The notes: generated by a model not told the origin, from the letters alone. A stretch of 64,000 bases of DNA from Labilibacter sediminis (GCF_005877885.1 NZ_VCHY01000007.1:62001-126000), one strand, 5' to 3'. Numbered from the stretch's first letter, positions 9,738-19,764 are shown. Numbers and translations are program-made.

Positions 9738-10403
9738 TTAATCTTCTGATTGCTCTTTCTCTTTGGCAACATCGCTGTTTTTATACCATCGCCAAACTGT
9801 ATGATAAGGTATTTGGGTAATTTTAGCAACGTGACCCGGACTGTGCTTTTGACATAACCTAATCACATTCATTTTAATTTCAGGAGCATAACGTGGACTC
9901 TTAGATTTAGTTTGGCAATAACGCTTCCGTATACGAGCAATGCTCATCTCCGACACACCATACTCTATACATATATCTTTTGCATACTCTCCGTTATCCA
10001 ATCTTCTTGCGATATCCACAGCATCTGCATGAGAAATGCTTGAACTGCCTCTATGTCTTAAATCCTTTGATCCGGCAAGACCATTATTAATGCGGTTTTG
10101 CACCAACATGGCATTGTTTCCCCATTCAATATTTTTATAATGATTATCTGTACTAACGCAGTTCTTATGCAGCACCATTTTATACGAAATAGGTTTTGGA
10201 TTATGAACAAAAGCCATAGCGACCAAGCGGTGTACATAAATCACCTTTCCCTCAATATATACCTGATAAAAACCATGTCTATTGGTTTTAGCCTTAATTA
10301 GTGTTTGATTAATTACCTTTTCTTTGTACTCTATGACTTTACCATCCTCGCTAACATTAATAGGTTCACTCAATCCCAGATATGCTATCTTTTTAAATTT
10401 CAT
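9738..10403 (-). CDS. HNH endonuclease-family protein with two helix-turn-helix segments
   Basis: 221-residue protein related in design to the one at 2588-3169. An N-terminal region (about 1-55) resembles the NUMOD4-like lead-in and is followed by an HNH_3 core: YVHRLVAMAFVHNP and then MVLHKNCVSTDNHYKNIEW. The His, Asn-His and Asn-x-Glu-Trp positions are kept, but one Asn is replaced by Asp (STDNH). Two HTH-like segments follow: ISHADAVDIARRL ... GVSEMSIARIRKR near 122-160, whose recognition helix closely matches the paralogue's, and a second ending IPYHTVWRWYK near 200-210, which resembles transposase or resolvase HTHs. The 5' side is bounded by the ATG at 10403. Whether it cuts DNA or only binds it is unknown. 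Confidence 0.8.
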   Translation of the reverse strand: MKFKKIAYLGLSEPINVSEDGKVIEYKEKVINQTLIKAKTNRHGFYQVYIEGKVIYVHRLVAMAFVHNPKPISYKMVLHKNCVSTDNHYKNIEWGNNAMLVQNRINNGLAGSKDLRHRGSSSISHADAVDIARRLDNGEYAKDICIEYGVSEMSIARIRKRYCQTKSKSPRYAPEIKMNVIRLCQKHSPGHVAKITQIPYHTVWRWYKNSDVAKEKEQSED

Positions 10404-10820
10404 TTTACCTCTGTATTTACAATTAGAATAAGCCTAAGGCAGAATTCTCAGATTACTATCAACAAGCAATTGTATGAATCACTTTTTAGTGGTGGTTAAT
10501 ACAAAGTTACACCTTTTGTATTAATGACGAAGTAATTTTTAAAGTAGATAGGAATTGACTTTACAAATAATAAGTAGACAATTAAACCCGGAATATGCAT
10601 TAGCTTATCTATTGCACATTGAAACTACTTTAAAACAAATCGTTTTACTCACTTGCTTCAACTCACCATAGCGGTGCTATACCTCGTTTCAGTAAGTGTT
10701 TGTTTTATTGCATTTTCAATGTTCATAACAAAAATCTAATGCATAATCCGGGTTAAACGTTTACCCCAAACCAACCGAGAAGACACGAAGGTATAAGAGT
10801 ATGACATTTTTATTCAACTA
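10404..10820. other. Intergenic region carrying a long-hairpin repeat
   Basis: A 417-base spacer between two minus-strand genes. Its main content is the 177-base inverted-repeat element at 10582-10758, listed separately. The remaining flanks are AT-rich with nothing recognisable. Confidence 0.5.
10582..10758 (-). repeat. Long-hairpin intergenic element, copy 1
   Basis: About 177 bases bounded by near-perfect inverted repeats of about 22 bases (left AACCCGGAATATGCATTAG, right CTAATGCATAATCCGGGTT). Nested inside are further matching arms: CATTGAAA (10617-10624) with TTTCAATG (10714-10721), AAAACAAA (10632-10639) with TTTGTTTT (10699-10706), an arm pair near CACTTGC/GTAAGTG, and an apical ATAGC-loop-GCTAT (10668-10680). 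The whole element can therefore fold into one long interrupted hairpin. Read on the minus strand, its centre is about 75-80% identical to the centre of the element at 54821-54994. It has no coding potential. It could be a MITE-like non-autonomous element or a structured RNA. Confidence 0.7.
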
Positions 10821-11660
10821 CTATAGCAAGCGTACAGTCACCATAACAGGCAAATGATCTGATATATGCCTGTTATTATCTCTTCTTTCATCAATATGGA
10901 CATAACTGACAACCTCTAAGTTTTTAACAAAAACATAATCAATTCTTTTGATTGAAGGCTCTAGTCTAAATCCATTATATGTTCCTACAGTTGCTACTTT
11001 CAGCCCTTCAATGACATTGTAAGCATCAACCATTTCCCTCGATAAAACACCTATGGATCGTTTATCAGGAGTCGCGTTTAAATCACCCATTAAAATAACA
11101 GGATATCCTTCCATATTAGAGTCTCTTATCTTTTTAAGGAGCATCTTGGACGATTGTTTTCGGGCCTTTTTACCTACATGATCGAAATGGGCATTAAAAA
11201 CCCAAAATTGCTCATTGGATGTTTGCCCTTTTAAAAGCACATAAGTACAAATTCGTGTACATGCAGCATCCCAACTAATGCGTGCAGTATCTGGTGTTGG
11301 CGAGAGCCAAAAAGTACCTTCTTTTAATACTTCATACTTTGTTTTATCGTAAAAAATCGCACAATACTCTCCCATCTGTTTTCCATCGTCCCTACCTACT
11401 CCAACATAACTATAATCAATTAAACAACTATCCAGATACTCCACCTGATTATGCAAAGCCTCCTGCACCCCCAATACATTAGGTTGATACTTATGAAGCA
11501 ATTCAATCATTCCTACCTTACGATTATTCCAACAATCTAAACCTTCTTTTTGAGAATCATTTTTAATGTTATAAGTCATCACTGTTGTTTCTTGTGCAAC
11601 TAACATCAAGGGTAACAACAACAAAACAGTTACTACACAACACTTCACTTTTTCTTTCAT
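10821..11660 (-). CDS. Exported endonuclease/exonuclease/phosphatase family protein
   Basis: 279-residue Mg2+-dependent phosphodiesterase-fold protein. Residues 1-22 form a signal peptide (hydrophobic VVTVLLLLPLMLVAQ). The EEP motifs appear in order: TYNIKND near 30, GVQEAL near 63, NAHFDHVG near 156, GDLNATPD near 194, RIDYVF near 240 and SDHLPV near 268, covering the expected metal and catalytic residues. Such exported forms act on nucleic acids, sugar phosphates or phospholipids; the substrate cannot be read from sequence. It is followed by a small unknown gene upstream on the same strand. Confidence 0.88.
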   Translation of the reverse strand: MKEKVKCCVVTVLLLLPLMLVAQETTVMTYNIKNDSQKEGLDCWNNRKVGMIELLHKYQPNVLGVQEALHNQVEYLDSCLIDYSYVGVGRDDGKQMGEYCAIFYDKTKYEVLKEGTFWLSPTPDTARISWDAACTRICTYVLLKGQTSNEQFWVFNAHFDHVGKKARKQSSKMLLKKIRDSNMEGYPVILMGDLNATPDKRSIGVLSREMVDAYNVIEGLKVATVGTYNGFRLEPSIKRIDYVFVKNLEVVSYVHIDERRDNNRHISDHLPVMVTVRLL

Positions 11661-11696
11661 ACGATTACTTTAATGATCAAAAAATTACATTTGACT

Positions 11697-12047
11697 CTAC
11701 ATACGCTCTAACACAAAAACGCCACAAACACCCTGTTCGTCTTCACTAGAGCCTACTATTTGTCCATTAACATTAACAATGCCCTCTCTTGTTTCCGGAT
11801 AATACTCAATTGGCTCTGAAGAACTGACTATTTCATATTCCACAACATTTAAGGTAATCTCATGATCACTTATTGTTCCCTTCAGCTGACATCGAACTTC
11901 GAAAGCTTCTTCCCCTTCTATTATTTCTGTAAAAGACAAAACTCCGGTAATATCATTAGCCTCCTGATTTAACTCCGCAACACCCTCATCTTTACCAAAT
12001 GAGAAATCCTCTTTAAACTTCCAACTTCCTGATAAATCAATTGCCAT
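11697..12047 (-). CDS. Small beta-rich hypothetical protein
   Basis: 116-residue acidic protein without a signal peptide, starting MAIDLSGSWKFKEDFSFG. The pattern GSWKF ... ITGVLSF ... CQLKGTISDHEITL ... VNGQIVGSS ... GVFVLERM suggests an antiparallel beta barrel of lipocalin-like type, but I do not recognise a family. It lies between the V-ATPase terminator and the EEP gene, on the same strand. Confidence 0.65.
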   Translation of the reverse strand: MAIDLSGSWKFKEDFSFGKDEGVAELNQEANDITGVLSFTEIIEGEEAFEVRCQLKGTISDHEITLNVVEYEIVSSSEPIEYYPETREGIVNVNGQIVGSSEDEQGVCGVFVLERM

Positions 12048-12083
12048 TTATGTTCTTTTTTTGAATAATACTGTTACAAACAT

Positions 12084-12118
12084 AACCAAAAAAACCGATG
12101 ACACATGCCATCGGTTTT
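12084..12118 (-). terminator. Terminator of the V-type ATPase operon
   Basis: A 10-base perfect stem (AAAACCGATG with CATCGGTTTT) has an 8-base loop. On the minus strand it is followed by a run of seven T's. It lies 23 bases past the K-subunit stop. Confidence 0.85.
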
Positions 12119-12140
12119 ATACTATATAATTACTGATTAA

Positions 12141-12605
<465 letters not shown>

Positions 12606-12636
12606 TTAAGATTTTATTAGTTTATAATTTTGTTTT

Positions 12637-14457
12637 TTACTTTGATGAGAAGGGTTCGTATTTATGGCCGCCACCTTCAAAACCGGCATTTTTATAAAAT
12701 TCTACAAATGTTAACCTAAGTGGATGTACAAATGACCCTAATAATGCCATAAACAAGTTCAGACTGTGTCCAAAGGCTAATATTAAAATCATCACCAACT
12801 GCTTAGCAACAATTAAATCCGGGCTTAAATCCATAGCCAATGAATTAAATACACTACCTAATATAGCACTAGACAATCCCAAGGCAAACAAACGAATATA
12901 AGAAAGTACATCTCCTAGTAATCCTGAAGCCATACCGTATGTATCCCATAAACCTGTACCAAAATTCAAAAGAATATTCTTTCCTGGTGTATTATATAGA
13001 ATTGCTGGTATACCACCTATTACTCCTGACGCAAGGGCTATTTGATTAGCCAATGATACATCAATCATATTTTGACTACCTAATGCAAAAGCAGGAATGG
13101 TTACTGCAACAATTATAATCCAGCCAATCTGCGCAATAGAATATTTAAATCCATATACTTTGGCCAGATTTACAGCTTTAAGGATCATTCCAAAGATAAC
13201 CTGGATATATCCAAGCCCTAAGGATAAAATCATTAAGTTATCAGTATTCAATACCCATTGTTGATACTGATGTAGCCAGGCTACTTGTTGTAATGGTTGT
13301 CCTTCTGAGTCTAAGCCAAACATCACCCCAAAAAAAGTTCCACCTAAAACTCCCATTATTGTTGTTGAAACACCTAAGAAGAACCCCAACCATAACAATG
13401 GTTTAATTTTAGGTTTTGCTTTCATCAAACCAATAATAGTTCCAATAACCATTAACAGTCCGTATCCGGTATCACCTAAACAGAAACCGAAAAACAACAT
13501 GTAAAAAGGAGCAAAGAACGGCGTTAAGTCTAACTCCTTATGATTAGGCAATGTATATAACTCCCCAATCGACTCAAATAATCGGGCAAACTTATTGTTC
13601 TTTAGTTTTATTGGCATTGTATCTTCAGGAGTTGGTGCCTCCATAGTATATACTACACCAGCTGCATCTAACTCTTGACCAAACTGGACTTGAACTTTAG
13701 ATGGGACCCATCCGGTAAGCACAAACAGTTTATTGTCAGCTACTTTTTCGCCACTATTAAAAACTGTAGCATAATCAATTTCACCTTGCAGATCGTTAAT
13801 TCTTTGAGTTAATACTTGTTTAGCATACAAACTAATTTCATCTAACTCATCATTAACCTTATCTAAAGCTTTTTGCTTAGCCTGAATCTGATTTTCATAA
13901 AACGAAGTCGGCTGCTCTAGTTTTACTTCATCTAAATTAGGATGAACCAACTTTTCACCTCCTTTAGAAATAGCAAATAAGAACATTTCTCCATTTTCCT
14001 GATTTACAAATTCTATGTCAGCCTCCTTGGTCCAATCATCATCCCAGTTTTTATCTTCGCAAATTAAAAACTGAATTTGATAACCGGCATTTCTCAACCC
14101 CTCTATGGTAGCAGGATTATAATTTCCCCAAGGCACAACACTTTCCTTTTCTTTTTCAAGAGAATGAATATCCTGCGTTATCTTATTAATTACATCATTT
14201 TTTTCTTCAATAAGATTAAGAAGTTCTTCTCCATTAGAAATTTCAGGAGCAACATCATCACCAGTTTTTCTTGCATCCATCTCATTAATGAGATTTTTAA
14301 TTTGGTTGATCTTAGTGATTTTAGCACTATTCTCTGCACTAAGTTCACTTTCACCAGCCTCAACATGCAGTACTCCAAGCGACCTTAATTTCTCGAGGAA
14401 TTCTATATATTCTGCATGATATACCAGTAATGAAAACTTTTTCATTGATTCAATCAT
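12637..14457 (-). CDS. ntpI: V/A-type ATPase subunit I (membrane stator, a-subunit)
   Basis: 606-residue stator subunit. The N-terminal half (about 1-310) is soluble with coiled coils. The C-terminal half (about 320-590) has 7-8 membrane helices starting LTPFFAPFYMLFFGFCLGDTGYG. The segment GDVLSYIRLFALGLSS near 520 contains the conserved arginine that faces the rotor glutamate. It works with subunit K to form the ion half-channels. Its start overlaps the end of subunit D by four bases, suggesting translational coupling. Confidence 0.95.
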   Translation of the reverse strand: MIESMKKFSLLVYHAEYIEFLEKLRSLGVLHVEAGESELSAENSAKITKINQIKNLINEMDARKTGDDVAPEISNGEELLNLIEEKNDVINKITQDIHSLEKEKESVVPWGNYNPATIEGLRNAGYQIQFLICEDKNWDDDWTKEADIEFVNQENGEMFLFAISKGGEKLVHPNLDEVKLEQPTSFYENQIQAKQKALDKVNDELDEISLYAKQVLTQRINDLQGEIDYATVFNSGEKVADNKLFVLTGWVPSKVQVQFGQELDAAGVVYTMEAPTPEDTMPIKLKNNKFARLFESIGELYTLPNHKELDLTPFFAPFYMLFFGFCLGDTGYGLLMVIGTIIGLMKAKPKIKPLLWLGFFLGVSTTIMGVLGGTFFGVMFGLDSEGQPLQQVAWLHQYQQWVLNTDNLMILSLGLGYIQVIFGMILKAVNLAKVYGFKYSIAQIGWIIIVAVTIPAFALGSQNMIDVSLANQIALASGVIGGIPAILYNTPGKNILLNFGTGLWDTYGMASGLLGDVLSYIRLFALGLSSAILGSVFNSLAMDLSPDLIVAKQLVMILILAFGHSLNLFMALLGSFVHPLRLTFVEFYKNAGFEGGGHKYEPFSSK

Positions 14458-15062
14458 GATTCCACCTCCATTTCTTGTTGTTGCTGTCGGGTTTTCACGA
14501 TTTTTTGTGCCGATTTAGAAAGATTTTCTTCATCCTCAAGGAATCGTTTAATCTTTCTAATGGCATCTTTATATCCCGGAATTTGAACTTTTTCGTAAAG
14601 GTTTACCTTTTGGGTGGTTTTTTTACGGGCTATATCCAGTAATTCCATTTTACGCAGAAATACTTCGCGCTCAATCCCAATTTTAGCTAAACCTTCTACA
14701 ATGTTAATTCCATCGATAAACCATACCGGTTTACTAAATAGTGCAAACGGCTCTTTTTTAAATACAACATCTTTTAAAACGGGAGTTTGAACACCTGCAA
14801 TTTTCTTGCTTTCTAACACCACATCTTCAATAGATATAGCAGAGGTATCAAACTCATTCCATAGTCGAGATATCTTATCTAAATCAGCCATTTTGGTTTC
14901 AAGTTCTTGCCCGAGCTCTGAAGCTCGTTTTTTTGCTCTTTTCACCTCAATACGCAACGCTGCTTCCTTATTTTGAAGCGTAGGTAATGCGCGCTCTCTG
15001 ATTTTGAGCTGCTTATCTAACTGCTGCTGCGAGGTTTTATTATACTGAAACTTTACGGCCAT
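14454..15062 (-). CDS. ntpD: V/A-type ATPase subunit D (central stalk)
   Basis: 202-residue central-shaft subunit. It has the family's start (KFQYNKTSQQQLDKQLKIRERALPTL) and long N- and C-terminal coiled-coil helices around a short middle domain. It transmits rotation between the A3B3 head and the K ring. It overlaps subunit I by four bases and lies 134 bases after subunit B. That gap holds two copies of a 12-base direct repeat (AAGTACTTAGTT-like on the minus strand) next to the B stop codon. Confidence 0.93.
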   Translation of the reverse strand: MAVKFQYNKTSQQQLDKQLKIRERALPTLQNKEAALRIEVKRAKKRASELGQELETKMADLDKISRLWNEFDTSAISIEDVVLESKKIAGVQTPVLKDVVFKKEPFALFSKPVWFIDGINIVEGLAKIGIEREVFLRKMELLDIARKKTTQKVNLYEKVQIPGYKDAIRKIKRFLEDEENLSKSAQKIVKTRQQQQEMEVES

Positions 15063-15196
15063 TGTCTATTGTTAGAGTAATTCCAAAAAATGCAAACTTT
15101 TGCGTTACTTCAGGAATTTTATCATTTTTATGAAATCACACATTATTATTTAATGTTTATCCAAACTCTTTCAACTAGGTACTTTTAACTAAGTAC

Positions 15197-16516
15197 TTAT
15201 TGCTTCCAGTACTTATCAACAAACTCCTGACGCACCACTACTTCTTCTCGTTCAAAGTTTTGCTGGAATAAATCCCATGTGGTATCTAACATTTTTTCGG
15301 TATCAATATTGATATCAACTGCCAAAATTTGCTCAGAGTACTCTTTTGCAAACTTCAATGTTCTTTCGTCATAATCTGTTAAATCAAAACCGTTATCCTG
15401 CTTGGTTTTGGCATTGGCTGCATCAGCATATAAACGAATCGCTGCATTCATCACCTGCGGATGATCTTCGCGCGTTTGCTTACCTATTACAAGCTGCTTT
15501 AAACGAGAAAGAGAACGGAATGGGTCAACAATTACCTTACCTACATCAGAATCCATCCGTAAGAATAACTGCCCCTCGGTAATATAACCAGTGTTATCAG
15601 GAATCGCGTGCGTAATATCTCCGCCATTTAACGTGGTTACTGCGATAATGGTAATTGACCCACCATGAGGAAACTGCACCGCCTTTTCATAAATTCGAGC
15701 TAAATCTGAATATAACGACCCTGGCATACTATCCTTTGAAGGAATCTGATCCATACGGTTAGATACGATAGATAAAGCATCAGCAAACAAAGTCATATCA
15801 GTCAACAGTACCAATACTTTTTGCTGCTTTTCTTCGGCAAAATACTCAGCTGCCGAGAGTGCCATATCCGGAATTAACAAACGCTCTACCGGTGGATCAT
15901 CCGTTGTATTTACAAAACTTACAATACGATCTAAAGCACCTGCATTATCAAATATATTTTTAAAGTACAGGTAATCATCATTTGATAATCCCATACCTCC
16001 AAGAATAATTTTATCAGCTTCAGCTCTTAATGCCACATTGGCCATTACCTGGTTATACGGTTGATCAGGATCGGCAAAAAACGGAATCTTTTGTCCGGTA
16101 ACCAGGGAGTTATTTAAGTCGATACCTGCAATACCTGTTGCAATTAATTGCGATGGCTGTTTTCTACGTACCGGGTTAACAGAAGGACCACCGGTATCAA
16201 TTACACGGCCATCAACCTCGGGTCCGCCATCAATAGGCTCTCCGAAAGCATTGAAAAAACGACCTGCCAACTGGTCTCCCACTTTTAATTGAGGAGGACG
16301 TCCAAGAAAAACTACTTCAGCATTGGTTGGAATACCTTCGGTACCCGCAAAAATCTGAAGAACAACCTCCTCGCCCATAATTTTAACCACCTGCCCCATG
16401 CGACCTGCTACCAGGGCCATTTCATCGTAACCTATATCGGTTGCCTTTAAGGTAATGGTAGCCTTAGTTAGATTGGTGATTTTAGTATATACTTTTTGAA
16501 ATGCTTGAGTTTCCAT
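15197..16516 (-). CDS. ntpB: V/A-type ATPase subunit B (non-catalytic)
   Basis: 439-residue nucleotide-binding-fold subunit that alternates with subunit A in the head. It lacks a P-loop, as expected: the corresponding segment is LVTGQKIPFFADPDQPYNQV near 137. Other signatures are YSDLARIYEKA near 270 and PDNTGYITEGQLFL near 309. Length is normal. It is 20 bases from subunit A in the same transcript. Confidence 0.95.
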   Translation of the reverse strand: METQAFQKVYTKITNLTKATITLKATDIGYDEMALVAGRMGQVVKIMGEEVVLQIFAGTEGIPTNAEVVFLGRPPQLKVGDQLAGRFFNAFGEPIDGGPEVDGRVIDTGGPSVNPVRRKQPSQLIATGIAGIDLNNSLVTGQKIPFFADPDQPYNQVMANVALRAEADKIILGGMGLSNDDYLYFKNIFDNAGALDRIVSFVNTTDDPPVERLLIPDMALSAAEYFAEEKQQKVLVLLTDMTLFADALSIVSNRMDQIPSKDSMPGSLYSDLARIYEKAVQFPHGGSITIIAVTTLNGGDITHAIPDNTGYITEGQLFLRMDSDVGKVIVDPFRSLSRLKQLVIGKQTREDHPQVMNAAIRLYADAANAKTKQDNGFDLTDYDERTLKFAKEYSEQILAVDINIDTEKMLDTTWDLFQQNFEREEVVVRQEFVDKYWKQ

Positions 16517-16536
16517 GCATCTATATATTTACAAAA

Positions 16537-18303
16537 TTAATTTAAGCGTTCTTTAAAAATCTCTTCAAGCTCAGTTTCGTAGGTAGCAAACTTCTCTGAT
16601 TTCCACTCAGAATAGTTAATTTGCTTTAACTGATTTATGACACGCTTAAAGAATCCGCTAACATCTTCAAATGTTTCGAAACTGAATCTCATATCAGTAA
16701 TGCCCAATACTTTTTCGAGCATATACTTTTGTCTTTCTAAAGGACAGTTAGCATCAATTTTATCAAATGAATCCTGTTGAAGAATTACAGCATCTATTAA
16801 CTCAGAATTCCAAAAACGCTCATGGAATTCTAGAGGTACACCATCATCACCAAGGATATTGATTTGCTCCATAGCCTCTCTACCTCTCAGCAGAAGAGTC
16901 TTGGTTTTCATCACTTGGTCAAGCCAGTCTTCGCTGATATTTTCAGTCAGGTAATCGACTACTTCCGGGTATTCTAAATACTTTGAGTAACTATCAATAG
17001 GATCAATAGCCGGATATCTTTTACTATCTGCCCTACTCTGATTCAAGCCATAAAAACATCTGGCTGCTTTACGCGTTGATTCTGTTACCGGCTCTTTTAA
17101 GTTACCCCCTGCCGGAGATACTGTTCCAATAAAGGTAATAGAACCTGACTCTCCATTATTTAGATATACAAAACCTGCACGAGCATAGAAACTTGTGATA
17201 ATAGCCGTAAGGTCCATTGGGAAAGCATCAGGACCAGGAAGTTCTTCCAAACGGTTACTCATCTCACGAAGAGCCTGTGCCCAACGCGAAGTTGAATCGG
17301 CCATTAACAGCACCTTAAGCCCCATTGAGCGGTAATACTCGCCTAAAGTCATTGCTGTGTATACAGATGCTTCACGAGCAGCCACCGGCATGTTAGAGGT
17401 ATTTGCAATAATTGTAGTACGCTCAATCAGCTTACGTCCTGTACGAGGGTCTTCCAACTCCGGGAATTCAGTAAAGATTTCTACTACTTCATTGGCACGC
17501 TCTCCACATGCTGCGATAATTACAATATCCGCTTCTGCATATTTTGAAATCGCATGCTGCAATACTGTTTTTCCTGTTCCAAAAGGTCCCGGAATAAATC
17601 CTGTTCCACCTTCTGTAATAGGATTTAAGGTATCCATTGTTCTGATACCAGTTTCCAGTAATTTAAATGGGCGTGGTTTTTCTTTGTATGCTTTAACAGC
17701 CACTTTTACCGGCCATTTTTGAACCATGGTAAGATCAATATCATTTCCTTCGGAATCTGTCACCACAGCTATTATATTATCCACGGTATATTGTCCGGCT
17801 TCAACCACACTTTTAACGTTATATGATCCTTTAAATTTAAATGGAACCATAATGCGGTGAGGCATACCGTTTTCAGGAACTTCACCTAACCAGCTACCGG
17901 CAACAACCTGGTCACCAGCCTTTGCAATAGGTCTCCAATCCCATTTTTTTTCGCGATTTAACGGATCGGTATAATCTCCCCTTTTCAGGAAAACTCCATC
18001 CATTTTATCTAAATCATTTTGCAATCCATCGTAGTTTCTGGATAGGATACCAGGCCCAAGTGTTACTTCTAACAAGTGACCTTCAAAATCTACCTTTGTA
18101 CCTACCTTTAATCCACGGGTGCTTTCAAATACCTGCACATAAACATTTTTACCCAAAATTTTAATTACCTCAGCCATCAGTTTATTTTCCGGATGCTGAA
18201 TAAAACAAATTTCATTTTGGGCCACAGGACCATCAACCTCAACGATTACAAGGTTGGCAATAATACCGGCAACTACTCCGGTAGTTTTACTTTTTCTTTC
18301 CAT
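16537..18303 (-). CDS. ntpA: V/A-type ATPase catalytic subunit A
   Basis: 588-residue catalytic subunit that hydrolyses or makes ATP. The P-loop GPFGTGKT lies near residue 240, followed by IIAACGERANEVVE near 263, DSTSRWAQALREMSNR near 344 and a PAIDPIDSYSKY segment near 435. The bulge (non-homologous) region of V/A-type A subunits is present near 115-190. The start overlaps the end of the DUF2764 gene by 17 bases. Confidence 0.97.
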   Translation of the reverse strand: MERKSKTTGVVAGIIANLVIVEVDGPVAQNEICFIQHPENKLMAEVIKILGKNVYVQVFESTRGLKVGTKVDFEGHLLEVTLGPGILSRNYDGLQNDLDKMDGVFLKRGDYTDPLNREKKWDWRPIAKAGDQVVAGSWLGEVPENGMPHRIMVPFKFKGSYNVKSVVEAGQYTVDNIIAVVTDSEGNDIDLTMVQKWPVKVAVKAYKEKPRPFKLLETGIRTMDTLNPITEGGTGFIPGPFGTGKTVLQHAISKYAEADIVIIAACGERANEVVEIFTEFPELEDPRTGRKLIERTTIIANTSNMPVAAREASVYTAMTLGEYYRSMGLKVLLMADSTSRWAQALREMSNRLEELPGPDAFPMDLTAIITSFYARAGFVYLNNGESGSITFIGTVSPAGGNLKEPVTESTRKAARCFYGLNQSRADSKRYPAIDPIDSYSKYLEYPEVVDYLTENISEDWLDQVMKTKTLLLRGREAMEQINILGDDGVPLEFHERFWNSELIDAVILQQDSFDKIDANCPLERQKYMLEKVLGITDMRFSFETFEDVSGFFKRVINQLKQINYSEWKSEKFATYETELEEIFKERLN

Positions 18304-19150
18304 GGCTTAATTTATATTCTTCAGGAAATTCATAACTATTTTCCAATTCACTAACCAACTGCTGAAACAGCTGTTTACCTTGTTCTTCATCTAAAGACAT
18401 CCAGCGTTCTACCATCAGCAATTTAAATACAAACGATAACACTCTTTCAATGGTAAAATAATTGAAGAAAGTAGCCTCTTCAAGGTGCTCCCATTTTTGA
18501 CGATCTATTTTAAGCTCGCGCTCCAACAGGTTTTCTTCTTCATATATTTGAATAAGTGACTCGATATAATCTATCTCGTTTGCCAGTCCAAAGTCTCTGG
18601 ATCTACTTTTAATTAAGGCTTCTACAACTTCACCTTCACCAATTAATTCCTGCTCAAAATCAATATTGAATTTACGTCCTGTAAGTGCTGTAAATACATT
18701 TTTAATATTGATTTCGTAGTCGTAAAACTCACTTAAGAATTTATTGGAGAATGACTTTAGGTAGTTTACGAACTTTTTAAATAAAACAACTTCGGCTTCA
18801 ACCGACGTTAAAGGCTCATCTGCCAATAATACTGTTTTAGCAAAGTCAACTAAATACGCTGGAAAATCACTTTCTTCCAAATCCTCAATATTCTTTTTAT
18901 CAACAAGATGTTCCAGATCCAAAGTAGTATAAATACCTCGTGGATCAAATTCTTTTTGTTGATTAAAAAGCAAACTGATTAAATTGTAGTGATCAAAAGG
19001 CAGGTAAAGCGCTTGTACCATTTCAAAATCCTTTTTATCCACTTCCTCACTTAAATAATCTCTAAGCAAGATAGAATTAAAAAGAACCTTTTTGTCTCCT
19101 AATATAATATCAGGTAAACCGGCAACCAAACAATAATATTTTTTTGCCAT
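18287..19150 (-). CDS. DUF2764 family V-type ATPase-associated protein
   Basis: 287-residue helical protein starting MAKKYYCLVAGLPDI, which is the DUF2764 signature (YYxLVAGLPDI). This family is known from V-type ATPase operons of Chlamydiae, spirochaetes and Bacteroidota. There it sits between E and A, where other operons carry subunits C and F. Here it likewise lies between E (5-base gap) and A (17-base overlap), and no separate C, F or G/H gene exists in the operon. I infer that it is a diverged stand-in for the C-type (d-type) stalk subunit; no motif proves this. Confidence 0.88.
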   Translation of the reverse strand: MAKKYYCLVAGLPDIILGDKKVLFNSILLRDYLSEEVDKKDFEMVQALYLPFDHYNLISLLFNQQKEFDPRGIYTTLDLEHLVDKKNIEDLEESDFPAYLVDFAKTVLLADEPLTSVEAEVVLFKKFVNYLKSFSNKFLSEFYDYEINIKNVFTALTGRKFNIDFEQELIGEGEVVEALIKSRSRDFGLANEIDYIESLIQIYEEENLLERELKIDRQKWEHLEEATFFNYFTIERVLSFVFKLLMVERWMSLDEEQGKQLFQQLVSELENSYEFPEEYKLSHGKKK

Positions 19151-19155
19151 ACCTA

Positions 19156-19764
19156 TTACTCTTCAAATAATAACTGATTGGTTTTAGGACGAAGGAATGA
19201 TTTGAAGAAATTTTGGAAATCAGCTTCAGTAAAGCTAATTACATAACTTCCGTCTGTAGGGCCAACTTTAAAGCCTGCTTTAACGCTTTGGTCATACTCA
19301 AAGGTTAATCCTTTGTTCATTTCCGCAGCAAGGCTATTTTTTATAAACTTATCCATCTCCGTTTTATCCGCTTCAGGAAGAACTACATTAATATCAAAAT
19401 TACCTGTTTTACTCCATCCTTCAACAACTTTTACAATAAGAGATTGAACGTATTCTTTGTTTCCAAAAACCTCTTTTAAGGTTGGTTCTGCAACACTTAC
19501 AGTAATACTGTTTCCAATTTCCTGACGTAATGAAGCTATGGCTTGTTGCGATGCCAATTTAATCTCTGCTTCTATATTCCTTTTTGTTTCCGCAGCTTGT
19601 TGATTTGCTTCATCTACCAGTTTAGAAGCTTGCTTTTTGGCTTCCTCAACAATTTTATCGGCCTCTTGCTTTGCCTTTTCTAGAATAGAATCAGCTTCAT
19701 CATTGGCTTTTTGAACACCTTCTGAATAAAGCTTATCAGTTAGTTCCTGAAGTTTTGAATGCAT
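19156..19764 (-). CDS. ntpE: V/A-type ATPase subunit E (peripheral stalk)
   Basis: 202-residue protein. An Ala/Lys/Glu-rich coiled coil covers about residues 10-85 (repeated AD-x-I-xEEAKKQA pattern) and a globular C-terminal domain binds the head. It is the first gene of the operon, and therefore the one nearest the promoter. In other bacteria E pairs with G/H in the peripheral stalk, but no such partner is encoded here. Confidence 0.92.
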   Translation of the reverse strand: MHSKLQELTDKLYSEGVQKANDEADSILEKAKQEADKIVEEAKKQASKLVDEANQQAAETKRNIEAEIKLASQQAIASLRQEIGNSITVSVAEPTLKEVFGNKEYVQSLIVKVVEGWSKTGNFDINVVLPEADKTEMDKFIKNSLAAEMNKGLTFEYDQSVKAGFKVGPTDGSYVISFTEADFQNFFKSFLRPKTNQLLFEE

